From CAZSPL01 sp964608735 (GTDB taxonomy: Bacteria > JAJVIF01 > JAPKYR01 > CAZSPL01): DNA of 37,870 bases. Shown here in pieces: positions 24,158-31,800 of this stretch (position 1 is the stretch's first letter; each line of letters begins with the position of its first letter). A program made the translations under genes and the position numbers. The notes below the pieces were generated by a model. The model searched no databases and was not told the DNA's origin. It saw only the letters and a program-made list of their open reading frames with translations. The stretch covers positions 1 to 37,870 of the forward strand of contig CAZSPL010000009.1 of NCBI GenBank assembly GCA_964608735.1. Direction: 5' to 3'.

Positions 24158-25342
24158 ATGTATCTATTCACTGGTGGAACAGTATATCTCGAAGATGGTT
24201 TTCATAAGGGAACCGATGTTCTCACGAAGGATAAACGCATCCAGAAGGTGGGGAAGAATATCAGCGCCCCGAAAGGATGCAAGACCATCAAGCTGACATC
24301 GAAGCAATACCTGCTTCCGGGTCTTATCGACGCGCACACGCACCTTGGCGTTTTCGAAGACGGCGTGGGGGTAATCGGCAACCAGGGTAATGAATACGGC
24401 GGCGACCCGAACACGGCATACATCCGCGCGATGGATGCCATCTTCACGCAGGACGTCGCGTTTGACGAAGCCCGCGAGAACGGTGTGCTGGCGGCCGGCA
24501 TATATCCGGGTTCCGCGAACCTCTTCGGCGGATTGTGTTCGGTGGTCAAATGTTACGGCGACACTCTCGACGAGATGCTTATAGATGGCTACCACGGCAT
24601 GAAGATGGCGATGGGGGAGAATCCGTTCCGCGTCTATGGAAGCACTGGCAAGAGCCCGACGACACGCATGGCCGTCGCGGGCCTCATCAGGAAAACGCTT
24701 ATCGATACACAGAATTACATGGCGAAGCGGAAGGAAGCAGAGGAAGGTTCTAAGAAAGGCAAGGGGAAGAAGAAAACGGACAAGAAACACTTCGACCGGA
24801 ACCTGCTGTATGAACATCTCGCGATGCTTCTCGAAAGGAAGATCGTCGCGAGATTTCACATGCATCGCCGGGATGATATCGAAACAGCCCTGCGAATAGC
24901 GGACGAATTCGGTTTCAAGGCGGTCCTCGACCATTGCACCGAGGGGTGGCTCATCCCCGAACTGATAGCGAAGCACAAGGTGCCGGTGGTGATAGGGCCG
25001 ATGGATACCGGGAAAGTGAAATATGAATTGAGGAACCGCGATTTGAAAGCGCCGTACATCCTTCATAACGCCGGGGTGTTCGTCAGCCTGATGACCGACC
25101 ATCCCGTCATGCCGATTCGTTCACTCCGCATGAACGGCGCGCTCGCCGTCAGGGGCGGGCTTACGGATGTGGAGGCGCTAAGGATGATGACATCGAACAC
25201 CGCGAAGCTGCTGAAAATCGACAAGGATTTCGGCTCCATCGCCAAAGGGAAGCTCGCCAATCTTGCCATCTATGACGGTGAACCTCTCGATATGCGCACG
25301 AATGTTGTCCATGTTTGGATAGAAGGAATGGAATATAAGTAA
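24158..25342 (+). CDS. amidohydrolase-superfamily protein (imidazolonepropionase-like)
   Basis: A metal-dependent hydrolase with TIM-barrel. The N-terminal beta-sandwich is followed by LLPGLIDAHTHLGVFEDGVG (metal ligands His60, His62), then RFHMHRRDD (His234/236), VLDHCTEGWLIPEL (His259) and SLMTDHPVMP (Asp314), and the closing segment GSIAKGKLANLAIYDGEPLD. This resembles the imidazolonepropionase-related amidohydrolases of unknown substrate. An unusual lysine-rich insert (about 190-210, SKKGKGKKKTDKK) precedes the second ligand set. AGGAGGT lies 7 nt before ATG 24158. No signal peptide, so cytoplasmic. Placed first in a probable operon with acyl carrier and acyltransferase genes; its part there is unknown. 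Confidence 0.9.
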   Translation: MYLFTGGTVYLEDGFHKGTDVLTKDKRIQKVGKNISAPKGCKTIKLTSKQYLLPGLIDAHTHLGVFEDGVGVIGNQGNEYGGDPNTAYIRAMDAIFTQDVAFDEARENGVLAAGIYPGSANLFGGLCSVVKCYGDTLDEMLIDGYHGMKMAMGENPFRVYGSTGKSPTTRMAVAGLIRKTLIDTQNYMAKRKEAEEGSKKGKGKKKTDKKHFDRNLLYEHLAMLLERKIVARFHMHRRDDIETALRIADEFGFKAVLDHCTEGWLIPELIAKHKVPVVIGPMDTGKVKYELRNRDLKAPYILHNAGVFVSLMTDHPVMPIRSLRMNGALAVRGGLTDVEALRMMTSNTAKLLKIDKDFGSIAKGKLANLAIYDGEPLDMRTNVVHVWIEGMEYK

Positions 25343-25371
25343 ACGGCATATTCAAGGATGGTACGGCAGTA

Positions 25372-25635
25372 ATGGATGGAAGCAGTATCAAAACGAAGAT
25401 CAAAGAGATCATCATCGGGATAACGCATTCGTCGGATGACGTTGAAGATATCGAGGATGAGGATTTCCTTATCGATGATCTCGGGATCGATTCACTCGGG
25501 ATGATCAACCTCGTGCAGAGGCTTCAGAAGCAATTCGATATCGAGATACCCGAATCGGATGTGACGCTGCAGAATTTCAAATCGATTGAACTGCTCGGTG
25601 ATTATATCGAGTCCAGGACCGGCAAAGGTCAGTAA
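25372..25635 (+). CDS. acyl carrier protein
   Basis: An 87-residue acidic four-helix carrier. The phosphopantetheine attachment motif is LGIDSLGMINLV with Ser41; upstream DDVEDIEDEDFLIDD and downstream LQKQFDIEIPESDVTLQNFK match the family. Not clearly the fatty-acid housekeeping ACP (AcpP usually has DSLDTVEL); this is a specialised carrier. It lies 29 bp after the amidohydrolase and 32 bp before an acyl-activating ligase, so the ligase very likely charges it, as DltA charges DltC. The acyl group is unknown. Confidence 0.93.
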   Translation: MDGSSIKTKIKEIIIGITHSSDDVEDIEDEDFLIDDLGIDSLGMINLVQRLQKQFDIEIPESDVTLQNFKSIELLGDYIESRTGKGQ

Positions 25636-25667
25636 ATCAACGGGCCGCGGTTGATTGATCAGCATTG

Positions 25668-27242
25668 ATGTGCAGTTTCAAGCAAATTTCAGATGTCATC
25701 GACCATTCGCCGGCTCCTGACGAGAAGCCGGCTTTCGTGGAAGGCGCGCGCACGATCACCTTCGGCGATGCGCGCCGCGAGATTGCCGCGCTGGCTTCGA
25801 TGCTGATTGGTGCGGGTCTCGAACCGGGGGAGCGGGTCGCGGTAATCCACCCGAATTCATGGGAATACGTCAGGGCAATATATGCGTCGATAAAGGCGGG
25901 GCTGATCCCATCGGCGTTTCATCCGAGGATGGCTCCGGGCGAAGTCGAGCGACTCGTGAATATATGCAAGCCCGCGGCGATGCTTGCCGACGCGCGGCTT
26001 CTGAATACTCTTGCACCGGCGTTCGCTCAATTTGCCGGCCGGTTCAAGTATATCGGCATCGCGGATAGCAAGAAGCGGTTGCTTCAGAACATAACAAGCG
26101 AATTAAAACGTGAGATCGACGTTGTGGACGAGGGGATCCCGAAACAGGATGCCGGGCATATGAAATTTCCCCAGCGGGATAGCGAAGCCGGCGCGGTGAT
26201 AATTTTCACCACCGGCACCACCGGCCCTCCGAAAGGGGTCCTGTTGAGCCACCGGAATATCCTCAGCGTCGCCCGGGCGATAATTGACGGATTCGAGCTT
26301 GTGCCTGATGACATCACGCTCATCGGCGCGGCACTGGCGCATATATCGGCATTCACCAGCCAGATGGTCTCGTACCCGATGGTGGGCGGCACATGCTGCA
26401 TCGCGCGGGGATTCCTCGCCATGCCGAGGGAAGTGCTGGACTTCGCGCGAAGATGCAAGATCACATCGATGCACGGCATGCCGACTTCCATCGCGATGAT
26501 AATCAACAGCCTTGAGCCCGGGGAAGATGCGGGACTCAACCCGAGGTATATCGGCATTTCGGGCATGCGCGTGACCCGGAACATGCTCGATTCCATCATG
26601 AATACATTTCCCGGCACTACGATATATAACAGCTACGGGTTGACCGAAGCGTCGCCGAGAATAACCGCGCATCCGATGAACAAAGACCTCGAACACGCCG
26701 ACAGCGTCGGGCGGCCGCTGCCCTTCTGCAAGGTCGCCGTAGTCGACAAGGACGACAATTTCCTACCGGCAGGCGGAGTCGGCGAGCTTGTGAGCATCTC
26801 GCCGGGGAACATGGTCGGTTATTTCGACGATGAAGAATCAACGAAGCGGGCGTTCATCGGCGAATGGATGCGTACGGGCGATCTGGCGCGGCTCGACGAG
26901 GACGGTTATATCTACCTCGAGAGCCGCATCAGCGACATGATAAATGTCGGCGGCGAGAAGGTTAACCCGTATGAAGTAGAGGATGCCATCGGCACGGTCA
27001 GCGGCGTGAAGGAGTCGCTTGTCGTCAAGAAATCGCATGAGTTGATGGGTGAAATCCCCATCGCGCTGGTGATAAAGGAAGAGGGGGCTCAGCTCGATGA
27101 GAGCGATATCCTGCGCGAGCTGAAGCCCATGTTGAGTTCGTTCAAGATGCCTTCGAGAGTAATATTCGTTGATGATTTTCCCCGCACGAAGAGCGGGAAA
27201 TATATGCGCAGGCTGCCCGAGGATTTCCCATTGACCGGATAA
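25668..27242 (+). CDS. AMP-dependent acyl-CoA/acyl-ACP ligase
   Basis: Member of the ANL adenylating superfamily, about 524 residues. The P-loop is FTTGTTGPPKGVLLSHRN (near 180-197), A5 is YNSYGLTEASPRITAHP, A7 is WMRTGDLARLDEDGYIYL, A8 is SRISDMINVGGEKVNPYEVE and the A10 lysine is in FPRTKSGKYMRR. Enzymes of this type activate a carboxylic acid with ATP and load it on CoA or a carrier protein. The adjacent ACP and membrane O-acyltransferases argue for loading of the ACP. An ATG at 25668 is preferred over the TTG at 25665; neither has a strong Shine-Dalgarno site. Substrate (D-alanine, short acid or fatty acid) not decided. Confidence 0.92.
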   Translation: MCSFKQISDVIDHSPAPDEKPAFVEGARTITFGDARREIAALASMLIGAGLEPGERVAVIHPNSWEYVRAIYASIKAGLIPSAFHPRMAPGEVERLVNICKPAAMLADARLLNTLAPAFAQFAGRFKYIGIADSKKRLLQNITSELKREIDVVDEGIPKQDAGHMKFPQRDSEAGAVIIFTTGTTGPPKGVLLSHRNILSVARAIIDGFELVPDDITLIGAALAHISAFTSQMVSYPMVGGTCCIARGFLAMPREVLDFARRCKITSMHGMPTSIAMIINSLEPGEDAGLNPRYIGISGMRVTRNMLDSIMNTFPGTTIYNSYGLTEASPRITAHPMNKDLEHADSVGRPLPFCKVAVVDKDDNFLPAGGVGELVSISPGNMVGYFDDEESTKRAFIGEWMRTGDLARLDEDGYIYLESRISDMINVGGEKVNPYEVEDAIGTVSGVKESLVVKKSHELMGEIPIALVIKEEGAQLDESDILRELKPMLSSFKMPSRVIFVDDFPRTKSGKYMRRLPEDFPLTG

Positions 27243-27260
27243 TGCGGTTACAGAATTAGC

Positions 27261-28970
27261 ATGTCTCATTTGCCGAAATTCCTGAGCAAGATGAAGTTTG
27301 AGCAGATGCTGCCCATACGGTTTTTCTTCCTCGGGATTCTCGTCATCGCGATAATGCAGTATGTCCCCCTCGGATTCGAATTTCTTTTTCCGGCCGGTTC
27401 GGAAGAGAGCGGCATACTGTCCGCCATACCGTCGGGGGACGCCATAGTCATCACGTATGGCGCGTCGGAAGCGCTTGACGCGGATGAGATCGACTTTGAC
27501 ATATATATAGTCGATGACGAATATTCCCAGAACCCGTTTGAAAGCAGTCGCGCGAGAATAGTGCTTGCGCGGACGGGAAAGTCACCATATAAAATCGGCG
27601 GGCTGGAGAGGGGGCACACATATCATGTGGGAGTACGGGTGGTCGATGCCGAGGGGAATGAGGATGACAACACCACGGTGAAATCCGTAACGCTCGATGG
27701 AAGGTCACCGTGGAGCGTCAACTGGACGCGGGTCAGGAATAATTACAGGTTCGTGGTGCCGCATGCGGATGACCGGTTTTTCGTGAGGTGGTACAGCCTT
27801 GCGGCCCTCTTGTATATGACATTCGCGTTCTTCACCGGGATCGACACCCGCAAGATACTTCTTTTCATAGTTTCATCGGCGATAATCATGTCGTTCAGTC
27901 CGCCGTATTACGTCATGTATATCGCGTTTCTCATCATCCTTTACTACCTTCTGTTCTCGCGCATGCGCTACTGGCCGAAGCTGGGGCTGTTTATCCTCTA
28001 CCTTGTGGTTTATTCGATGGTGTCGCTTGCGCTGCTTTACGCCTTCAGGAGACTCGGCTTGATGTCGATGCTCGTCATTTCCGTATTCGTAAACAGCCTC
28101 GGCAAGAAGGCCATCTTCCTTTTCTATGAGATCGCGTCTGGAAAGATAAAGTCGATGTCCATGATGGATTTCATTTTCTACCTTACATTTCTTCCTCTTG
28201 CATATCCGATGCTTCCTCTTTCACCGAGCGAATTCATGAAGGGGTGGGTACCGAAGAAGAAACACCCGATCCAGCGCACGTTTCTTCACGGCGCGGCATC
28301 GGTATCGTGGGGAGTATGCAAGATACTCATCTACAAGATAATGCGTGTGCAGATATTTCCGATTTTGAATTTCGACGTGATGTATGCCATGCTCGACTCG
28401 CTTCACATCGGTACGGTGTGGCTCCTCGTTTTCGCGAACTATATCCTCTGGTACTTCTACTTTTCGGGGCTTTACAACGTATCGCTGGGGCTGTCGAACA
28501 TGTGCGGGTTCCGCATCAGGCCGAATTTCATCAACCCGCTTTTCGCGCGCGATCCGCTCGATCTGTGGAAGCGGTGGAATATCCATTACCGCGCGTGGCT
28601 CCTGAGGATATTCTATTTCCCGCTCTGGTGGAGGTATAAGATCACTATCCTGAACGTGCTCATCGTTTTCATGATATCGGGGCTTTCGCACACATTTCTC
28701 AGCCTGCTTCGAGGACATTTCAGGTGGGCGTATTTCCTCTATTTCGTTTTCCAGGCGATAGGGGTGATATTGGTTCTCATCGTGAAGAAGGATGCGCTGG
28801 TATCGGGCGATGTCACCGGCGGCAAGGGATTCAAGTTGAAGACGGCCCTGGCGATCGCCGCGACCTTCGTATACACTTCGCTGCTGCATGTCGTGCTCTT
28901 CGCGGATTTCAAGGGTGTCAACATCTATCAATCCGGTGATATCTACGCGAAGCTGTTCGGTTTGCACTGA
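27261..28970 (+). CDS. MBOAT O-acyltransferase with N-terminal fibronectin-III-like domain
   Basis: 569 residues. A first membrane helix (about 19-40) is followed by an extracytoplasmic domain (about 57-147) that looks like fibronectin type III: GLERGHTYHVGVRVVDAEGN then EDDNTTVKSVTL. About ten membrane helices follow. The MBOAT core is at 430-480: DPLDLWKRWNIHYRAWLLRI, FYFPLWWRYK and ISGLSHTF with the putative catalytic His477. DltB/AlgI-type MBOATs take an acyl group from a carrier on the cytoplasmic side and place it on an extracellular polymer. The gene is 18 bp after the ligase. The FN3-like fusion is unusual in this family and may bind the acceptor glycan (inference). Confidence 0.88.
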   Translation: MSHLPKFLSKMKFEQMLPIRFFFLGILVIAIMQYVPLGFEFLFPAGSEESGILSAIPSGDAIVITYGASEALDADEIDFDIYIVDDEYSQNPFESSRARIVLARTGKSPYKIGGLERGHTYHVGVRVVDAEGNEDDNTTVKSVTLDGRSPWSVNWTRVRNNYRFVVPHADDRFFVRWYSLAALLYMTFAFFTGIDTRKILLFIVSSAIIMSFSPPYYVMYIAFLIILYYLLFSRMRYWPKLGLFILYLVVYSMVSLALLYAFRRLGLMSMLVISVFVNSLGKKAIFLFYEIASGKIKSMSMMDFIFYLTFLPLAYPMLPLSPSEFMKGWVPKKKHPIQRTFLHGAASVSWGVCKILIYKIMRVQIFPILNFDVMYAMLDSLHIGTVWLLVFANYILWYFYFSGLYNVSLGLSNMCGFRIRPNFINPLFARDPLDLWKRWNIHYRAWLLRIFYFPLWWRYKITILNVLIVFMISGLSHTFLSLLRGHFRWAYFLYFVFQAIGVILVLIVKKDALVSGDVTGGKGFKLKTALAIAATFVYTSLLHVVLFADFKGVNIYQSGDIYAKLFGLH

Positions 28971-29011
28971 TGCCCATGTCCCCGTAATATTAGCACGCAG
29001 AGATTTTCCGC

Positions 29012-30361
29012 TTGAGAGCCGTGACAGAGTCGAAGCCACAAGATAGTTCAATTTCCGGATGGGGTCCGATGCTTCCTCTCGGATACTTCATCCTCGGCAT
29101 CGCGGCGATCATTGTCGTGATGCATGTCATCCCCTATTTCATCAAGGTAAACATACTTCGCAACGAACAGATAAGGTATATCAAATGGATGCCATGGCTT
29201 GCCGCGGGATTCTTCACCGCGGGATTCTTCACCCGGGGCGCGACCAAGCGGGCGGCGCTTATGCTCGGCTCCGCCGGGGTGATGGCGTTCGCGTGCCCGT
29301 ATATTTTCGCCGTAATAATTTTATTCGCCTTCGGCCTGTATCACATTATCTCCGCGGAAACGGAATACCGCCGGCGGTTGATACGCCTGATCCTCGCCCT
29401 TCTCCTGCTCGGGGCCGTATCGATCGCGGCCGCATATGTGATAAGGTCAAACAAGGCCATGCTGCTTACGGGATTCATTTTCGTGCTCGGTACGGGGAAG
29501 AGGTCGATCTATTTATTCTACGAGAAAATATCAGGCAGGCTGCGGAGCATTTCACCCGTCGATTTGCTGCTCTACCTGACATACATGCCGTTCATCTACC
29601 CGCAGCTCCCGGTATCCCCGAAGGAATTCCTCGACGGTTTCCGCGAAAAGCGGAAGCATCCGCTGTCGCGCACGTTCATTCATGGGCTTGCTTCATTCTG
29701 CTGGGGAGCGTGCAAGATCCTCGCCCATTCTCTCGCGTACAGCAGCCCGATCGAGATACTGCGGTTTAATAAGCTCTATGAGAACATCGACACACTCGCG
29801 TTTCATGAGATATGGTTCGCGGTGCTCGCAATGTATTTCCTCTGGTACATTCTCATCTCCGGCGTGTTCAATATCCTCCTCGGCCTGTCGAACATGTGGG
29901 GGGTGCGGGTGAGGCCGAATTTCAACAACCCGCTGCTGGCGCGGAGTCCTCTCGACTTCTGGAAGCGGTGGAATATCCATAACAGGACATGGCTTCTGAG
30001 GGTATTCTATTTCCCGCTGTGGTGGAAGTACAAGCTCACGCTGTTGAACATCCTTATCGTATTCGCGATTTCCGGGGTCATCCATGGCGGGTTCGGCATC
30101 AACAAGCTCGAATTCGACTGGGTGTATCTTCTCTATTTCATGGTCCAGGGTTTCGCGGTGATGGTCTACATGGCGTTCAGCAAGGGGAAGAGCGTAAGCG
30201 GCACGGGCGAGACCACACGCTTGAGCGTGAAAACGGTGGTTTCAATCGCGGCGACATATACACTCATCGCCCTCATACGCGTGATGATGTACGCGGATTT
30301 CGCGGGGCTGGACATGCGGCAGACGTTCGAGGTCTACGGCAGGCTGTTCGGGCTTCACTGA
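29012..30361 (+). CDS. MBOAT O-acyltransferase (tandem paralogue)
   Basis: 449 residues, polytopic. The MBOAT core at 310-362 nearly repeats that of the upstream protein: SPLDFWKRWNIHNRTWLLRV, FYFPLWWKYK, and ISGVIHGGFG with the putative catalytic His358. Both paralogues share NPLLARSP/NPLFARDP, the LSNM motif, a KHP-RTF-HG loop and the same C-terminal ending (LFGLH), pointing to a tandem duplication. This copy lacks the FN3-like domain. The start is uncertain: TTG 29012 or GTG 29021, neither with a strong ribosome site. It is the last gene of the operon, 41 bp after its paralogue. Confidence 0.87.
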   Translation: MRAVTESKPQDSSISGWGPMLPLGYFILGIAAIIVVMHVIPYFIKVNILRNEQIRYIKWMPWLAAGFFTAGFFTRGATKRAALMLGSAGVMAFACPYIFAVIILFAFGLYHIISAETEYRRRLIRLILALLLLGAVSIAAAYVIRSNKAMLLTGFIFVLGTGKRSIYLFYEKISGRLRSISPVDLLLYLTYMPFIYPQLPVSPKEFLDGFREKRKHPLSRTFIHGLASFCWGACKILAHSLAYSSPIEILRFNKLYENIDTLAFHEIWFAVLAMYFLWYILISGVFNILLGLSNMWGVRVRPNFNNPLLARSPLDFWKRWNIHNRTWLLRVFYFPLWWKYKLTLLNILIVFAISGVIHGGFGINKLEFDWVYLLYFMVQGFAVMVYMAFSKGKSVSGTGETTRLSVKTVVSIAATYTLIALIRVMMYADFAGLDMRQTFEVYGRLFGLH

Positions 30362-30372
30362 ACCGGGGCTGC

Positions 30373-30399
30373 AAAAAAGCCCGCGTTCTTCGCGGGCTT
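30373..30399 (-). terminator. intrinsic terminator of the nfeD-slipin operon
   Basis: A 9-bp stem AAGCCCGCG / CGCGGGCTT with a TTCTT loop. Read on the minus strand it runs into TTTTTT. It may also slow + strand transcription from the acyltransferase operon, but lacks a T-run there. Confidence 0.85.
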
Positions 30400-30430
30400 A
30401 TGAATGGCGATGCAATATTGAAAGCGGTAT

Positions 30431-31207
30431 CTACGTCTTTTTCTCCATGAAAAACTTCAGGAAGTCGAGCGGTATGGGGAATACGGTGGTCGAGTTCTTC
30501 TCGGCGGAGATCTCGACGAGGGTCTGCAGGTAGCGCAACTGAAGCGCCGCGGGGTTCTTTGAGATGATAACGGCAGCCTGGCTCAGTTTCTCGGCAGCCT
30601 GGAACTCGCCTTCCGCCGCGATGACCTTGCCGCGCCTTTCGCGCTCGGCTTCCGCCTGCTTCGCCATCGCGCGCTTCATGGTCTCGGGAAGCTCGATATC
30701 CTTGACCTCGACAACGCTGACCTTGATCCCCCACGGGTCGGTCTGGTTGTCGATGATCGTCTGCAGATTCTGGTTTATCTTCTCTCGCTTGGCGAGCAGT
30801 TCATCGAGTTCGTGCTCACCGAGTATCGAGCGAAGGGTCGTCTGCGCGATCTGGCTCGTCGCGGTGACGAAATTCTTCACCTGGATGATCGCCTTGTCCG
30901 GATGCAGCACCCTGAAATAGACGACCGCATTCACCCTGATGGTGACGTTGTCGCGGGTGATGACCTCCTGGCTGGGGACGTCGAGTGTGATTGTCCTCAG
31001 GTCGATCTTTCGCATGAACTCGATCATCGGCCATACCCAGATGAGTCCCGGGCCCCGCACACCGACATATTTANNNNNNNNNNCAAGGCGGAAGATTACT
31101 CCGCGCTCGTATTCAGCAACGATTTTAATACCCCAGGCGAGAATTATCACCAGGATTATAAAGACTATTATTGCTGTCATGCAGCTACCGCCGATCGCTT
31201 CGGGCAT
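30431..31207 (-). CDS. slipin (SPFH/band 7 membrane protein), interrupted by an assembly gap
   Basis: Slipins are stomatin-like scaffold proteins that form membrane assemblies. The N-terminal membrane segment IIVFIILVIILAWGIKIV is followed by the band 7 start EYERGVIFRL, then a run of Ns, then YVGVRGPGLIWVWPMIEFMR, IDLRTITLDVPSQEVITRDN, VYFRVLHPDKAI, and the coiled-coil region EAERERRGKVIAAEGEFQAA. It ends with LQLRYLQTLVEISAEKNSTT, a slipin hallmark. ATG 31207 is chosen for its GGAGGT 5 nt upstream; ATG 31180 is possible. It forms an operon with nfeD upstream, the usual partner pair. Confidence 0.93.
   Translation of the reverse strand: MPEAIGGSCMTAIIVFIILVIILAWGIKIVAEYERGVIFRLXXXXKYVGVRGPGLIWVWPMIEFMRKIDLRTITLDVPSQEVITRDNVTIRVNAVVYFRVLHPDKAIIQVKNFVTATSQIAQTTLRSILGEHELDELLAKREKINQNLQTIIDNQTDPWGIKVSVVEVKDIELPETMKRAMAKQAEAERERRGKVIAAEGEFQAAEKLSQAAVIISKNPAALQLRYLQTLVEISAEKNSTTVFPIPLDFLKFFMEKKT
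31074..31083. other. assembly gap (10 Ns) inside the slipin gene
   Basis: Ten undetermined bases break the codon after FRL and resume at KYVG. Homologues read FRLGKYVG or FRLGRYVG here, which needs only one missing base (GGT for Gly), so the placeholder length is probably not the true distance. Confidence 0.9.
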
Positions 31208-31273
31208 AGCCCACCTCCGATGAATCGATTTCTATGAAACTTCAATGTTCAGTTAAATACCACTTAAGAATCC

Positions 31274-31606
31274 CTATACGTTCGACTGAGCGCGTTCGGG
31301 AAGCCTGTCGCTCGGAACAACCTTGAGGAACTTGTCATGCACTTCCGTGACACGAATCGCCTGGTTCTGTTGCAAAGTTTCATCGCAGATACCGTCCCAG
31401 TACTCCCCGAAGATGTAAACTTTACCGAGCTTCCCGGCCGGGATGTCCTGCATCGCGCGCCCGATCTGGCCAAGGAGCATGTGTCGACCGCTCACGGTCG
31501 GGCGCTCCCTGTCATACCAGATGAAGAACAGCACTACCACGCCGAGCAGGATTACTCCCAGCGCGAGGTAACCTATATAGAGCGTTATTCTGATACCTTC
31601 TATCAT
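31274..31606 (-). CDS. short NfeD-like protein
   Basis: 110 residues: an N-terminal membrane helix (about 8-30) and a C-terminal OB-fold domain of the NfeD type, recognised by QDIPAGKLGKVYIFGEYWDG, then QAIRVTEVHDKFLKVVPSDR. This is the short form lacking the ClpP-like protease domain. NfeD proteins bind or modulate stomatin/slipin partners, and here nfeD precedes slipin by 66 bp on the same strand, the standard arrangement. ATG 31606 has AGGTGA upstream. The role (membrane microdomain upkeep) follows from the family, not from direct evidence. Confidence 0.82.
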   Translation of the reverse strand: MIEGIRITLYIGYLALGVILLGVVVLFFIWYDRERPTVSGRHMLLGQIGRAMQDIPAGKLGKVYIFGEYWDGICDETLQQNQAIRVTEVHDKFLKVVPSDRLPERAQSNV

Positions 31607-31730
31607 ACTTTAAATCACCTCTCCCGGATTACGATCTGTAGACATAATACCGGGAAGATTGTTGCAGGGATGGTGAATCTCTTTCCCGAAACGCTTATGG
31701 AATTATAAGTGAATTAATTTCATATGCAAA

Positions 31731-31739
31731 TGCTATAAT
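31731..31739 (+). promoter_or_regulatory. extended -10 promoter for dapB-asd
   Basis: TGC then a perfect TATAAT (31734-31739), about 10 bp before the Shine-Dalgarno site of a 14-codon reading frame that leads into dapB. No good -35 is present. Confidence 0.65.
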
Positions 31740-31755
31740 CTACGGAGGGGATAAA

Positions 31756-31800
31756 GTGCGGGCGGATGCCGCTTGGGGGCATCGCGGAGGAGAAGGTTGA
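31756..31800 (+). CDS. putative 14-codon leader peptide coupled to dapB
   Basis: GTG at 31756 is preceded by GGAGGGG at 5-nt spacing, a stronger ribosome site than that of most genes here. It encodes MRADAAWGHRGGEG and its TGA overlaps the TTG start of dapB (TTGA). Placement right after a promoter suggests a translated leader that feeds ribosomes onto dapB. No run of lysine, methionine or threonine codons is present, so classical amino-acid attenuation is not supported. Confidence 0.45.
   Translation: MRADAAWGHRGGEG

Noticed and set aside
24164..25102. 312-codon minus-strand frame opposite the amidohydrolase
   Set aside because: The + strand reading has full metal-ligand motifs; this frame has none and is a mirror effect of codon bias.
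28221..29051. 276-codon minus-strand frame opposite the first MBOAT
   Set aside because: Overlaps a well-supported membrane enzyme gene and lacks any family motif or start signal.
30373..30399. Terminator for the + strand acyltransferase operon
   Set aside because: The stem is followed by only two T on the + strand; the T-run is on the minus side, so it belongs to the slipin operon.
31607..31796. Lysine riboswitch before dapB
   Set aside because: The leader after the -10 element is only about 50 nt and already holds a Shine-Dalgarno site and small frame, far too short for the aptamer.
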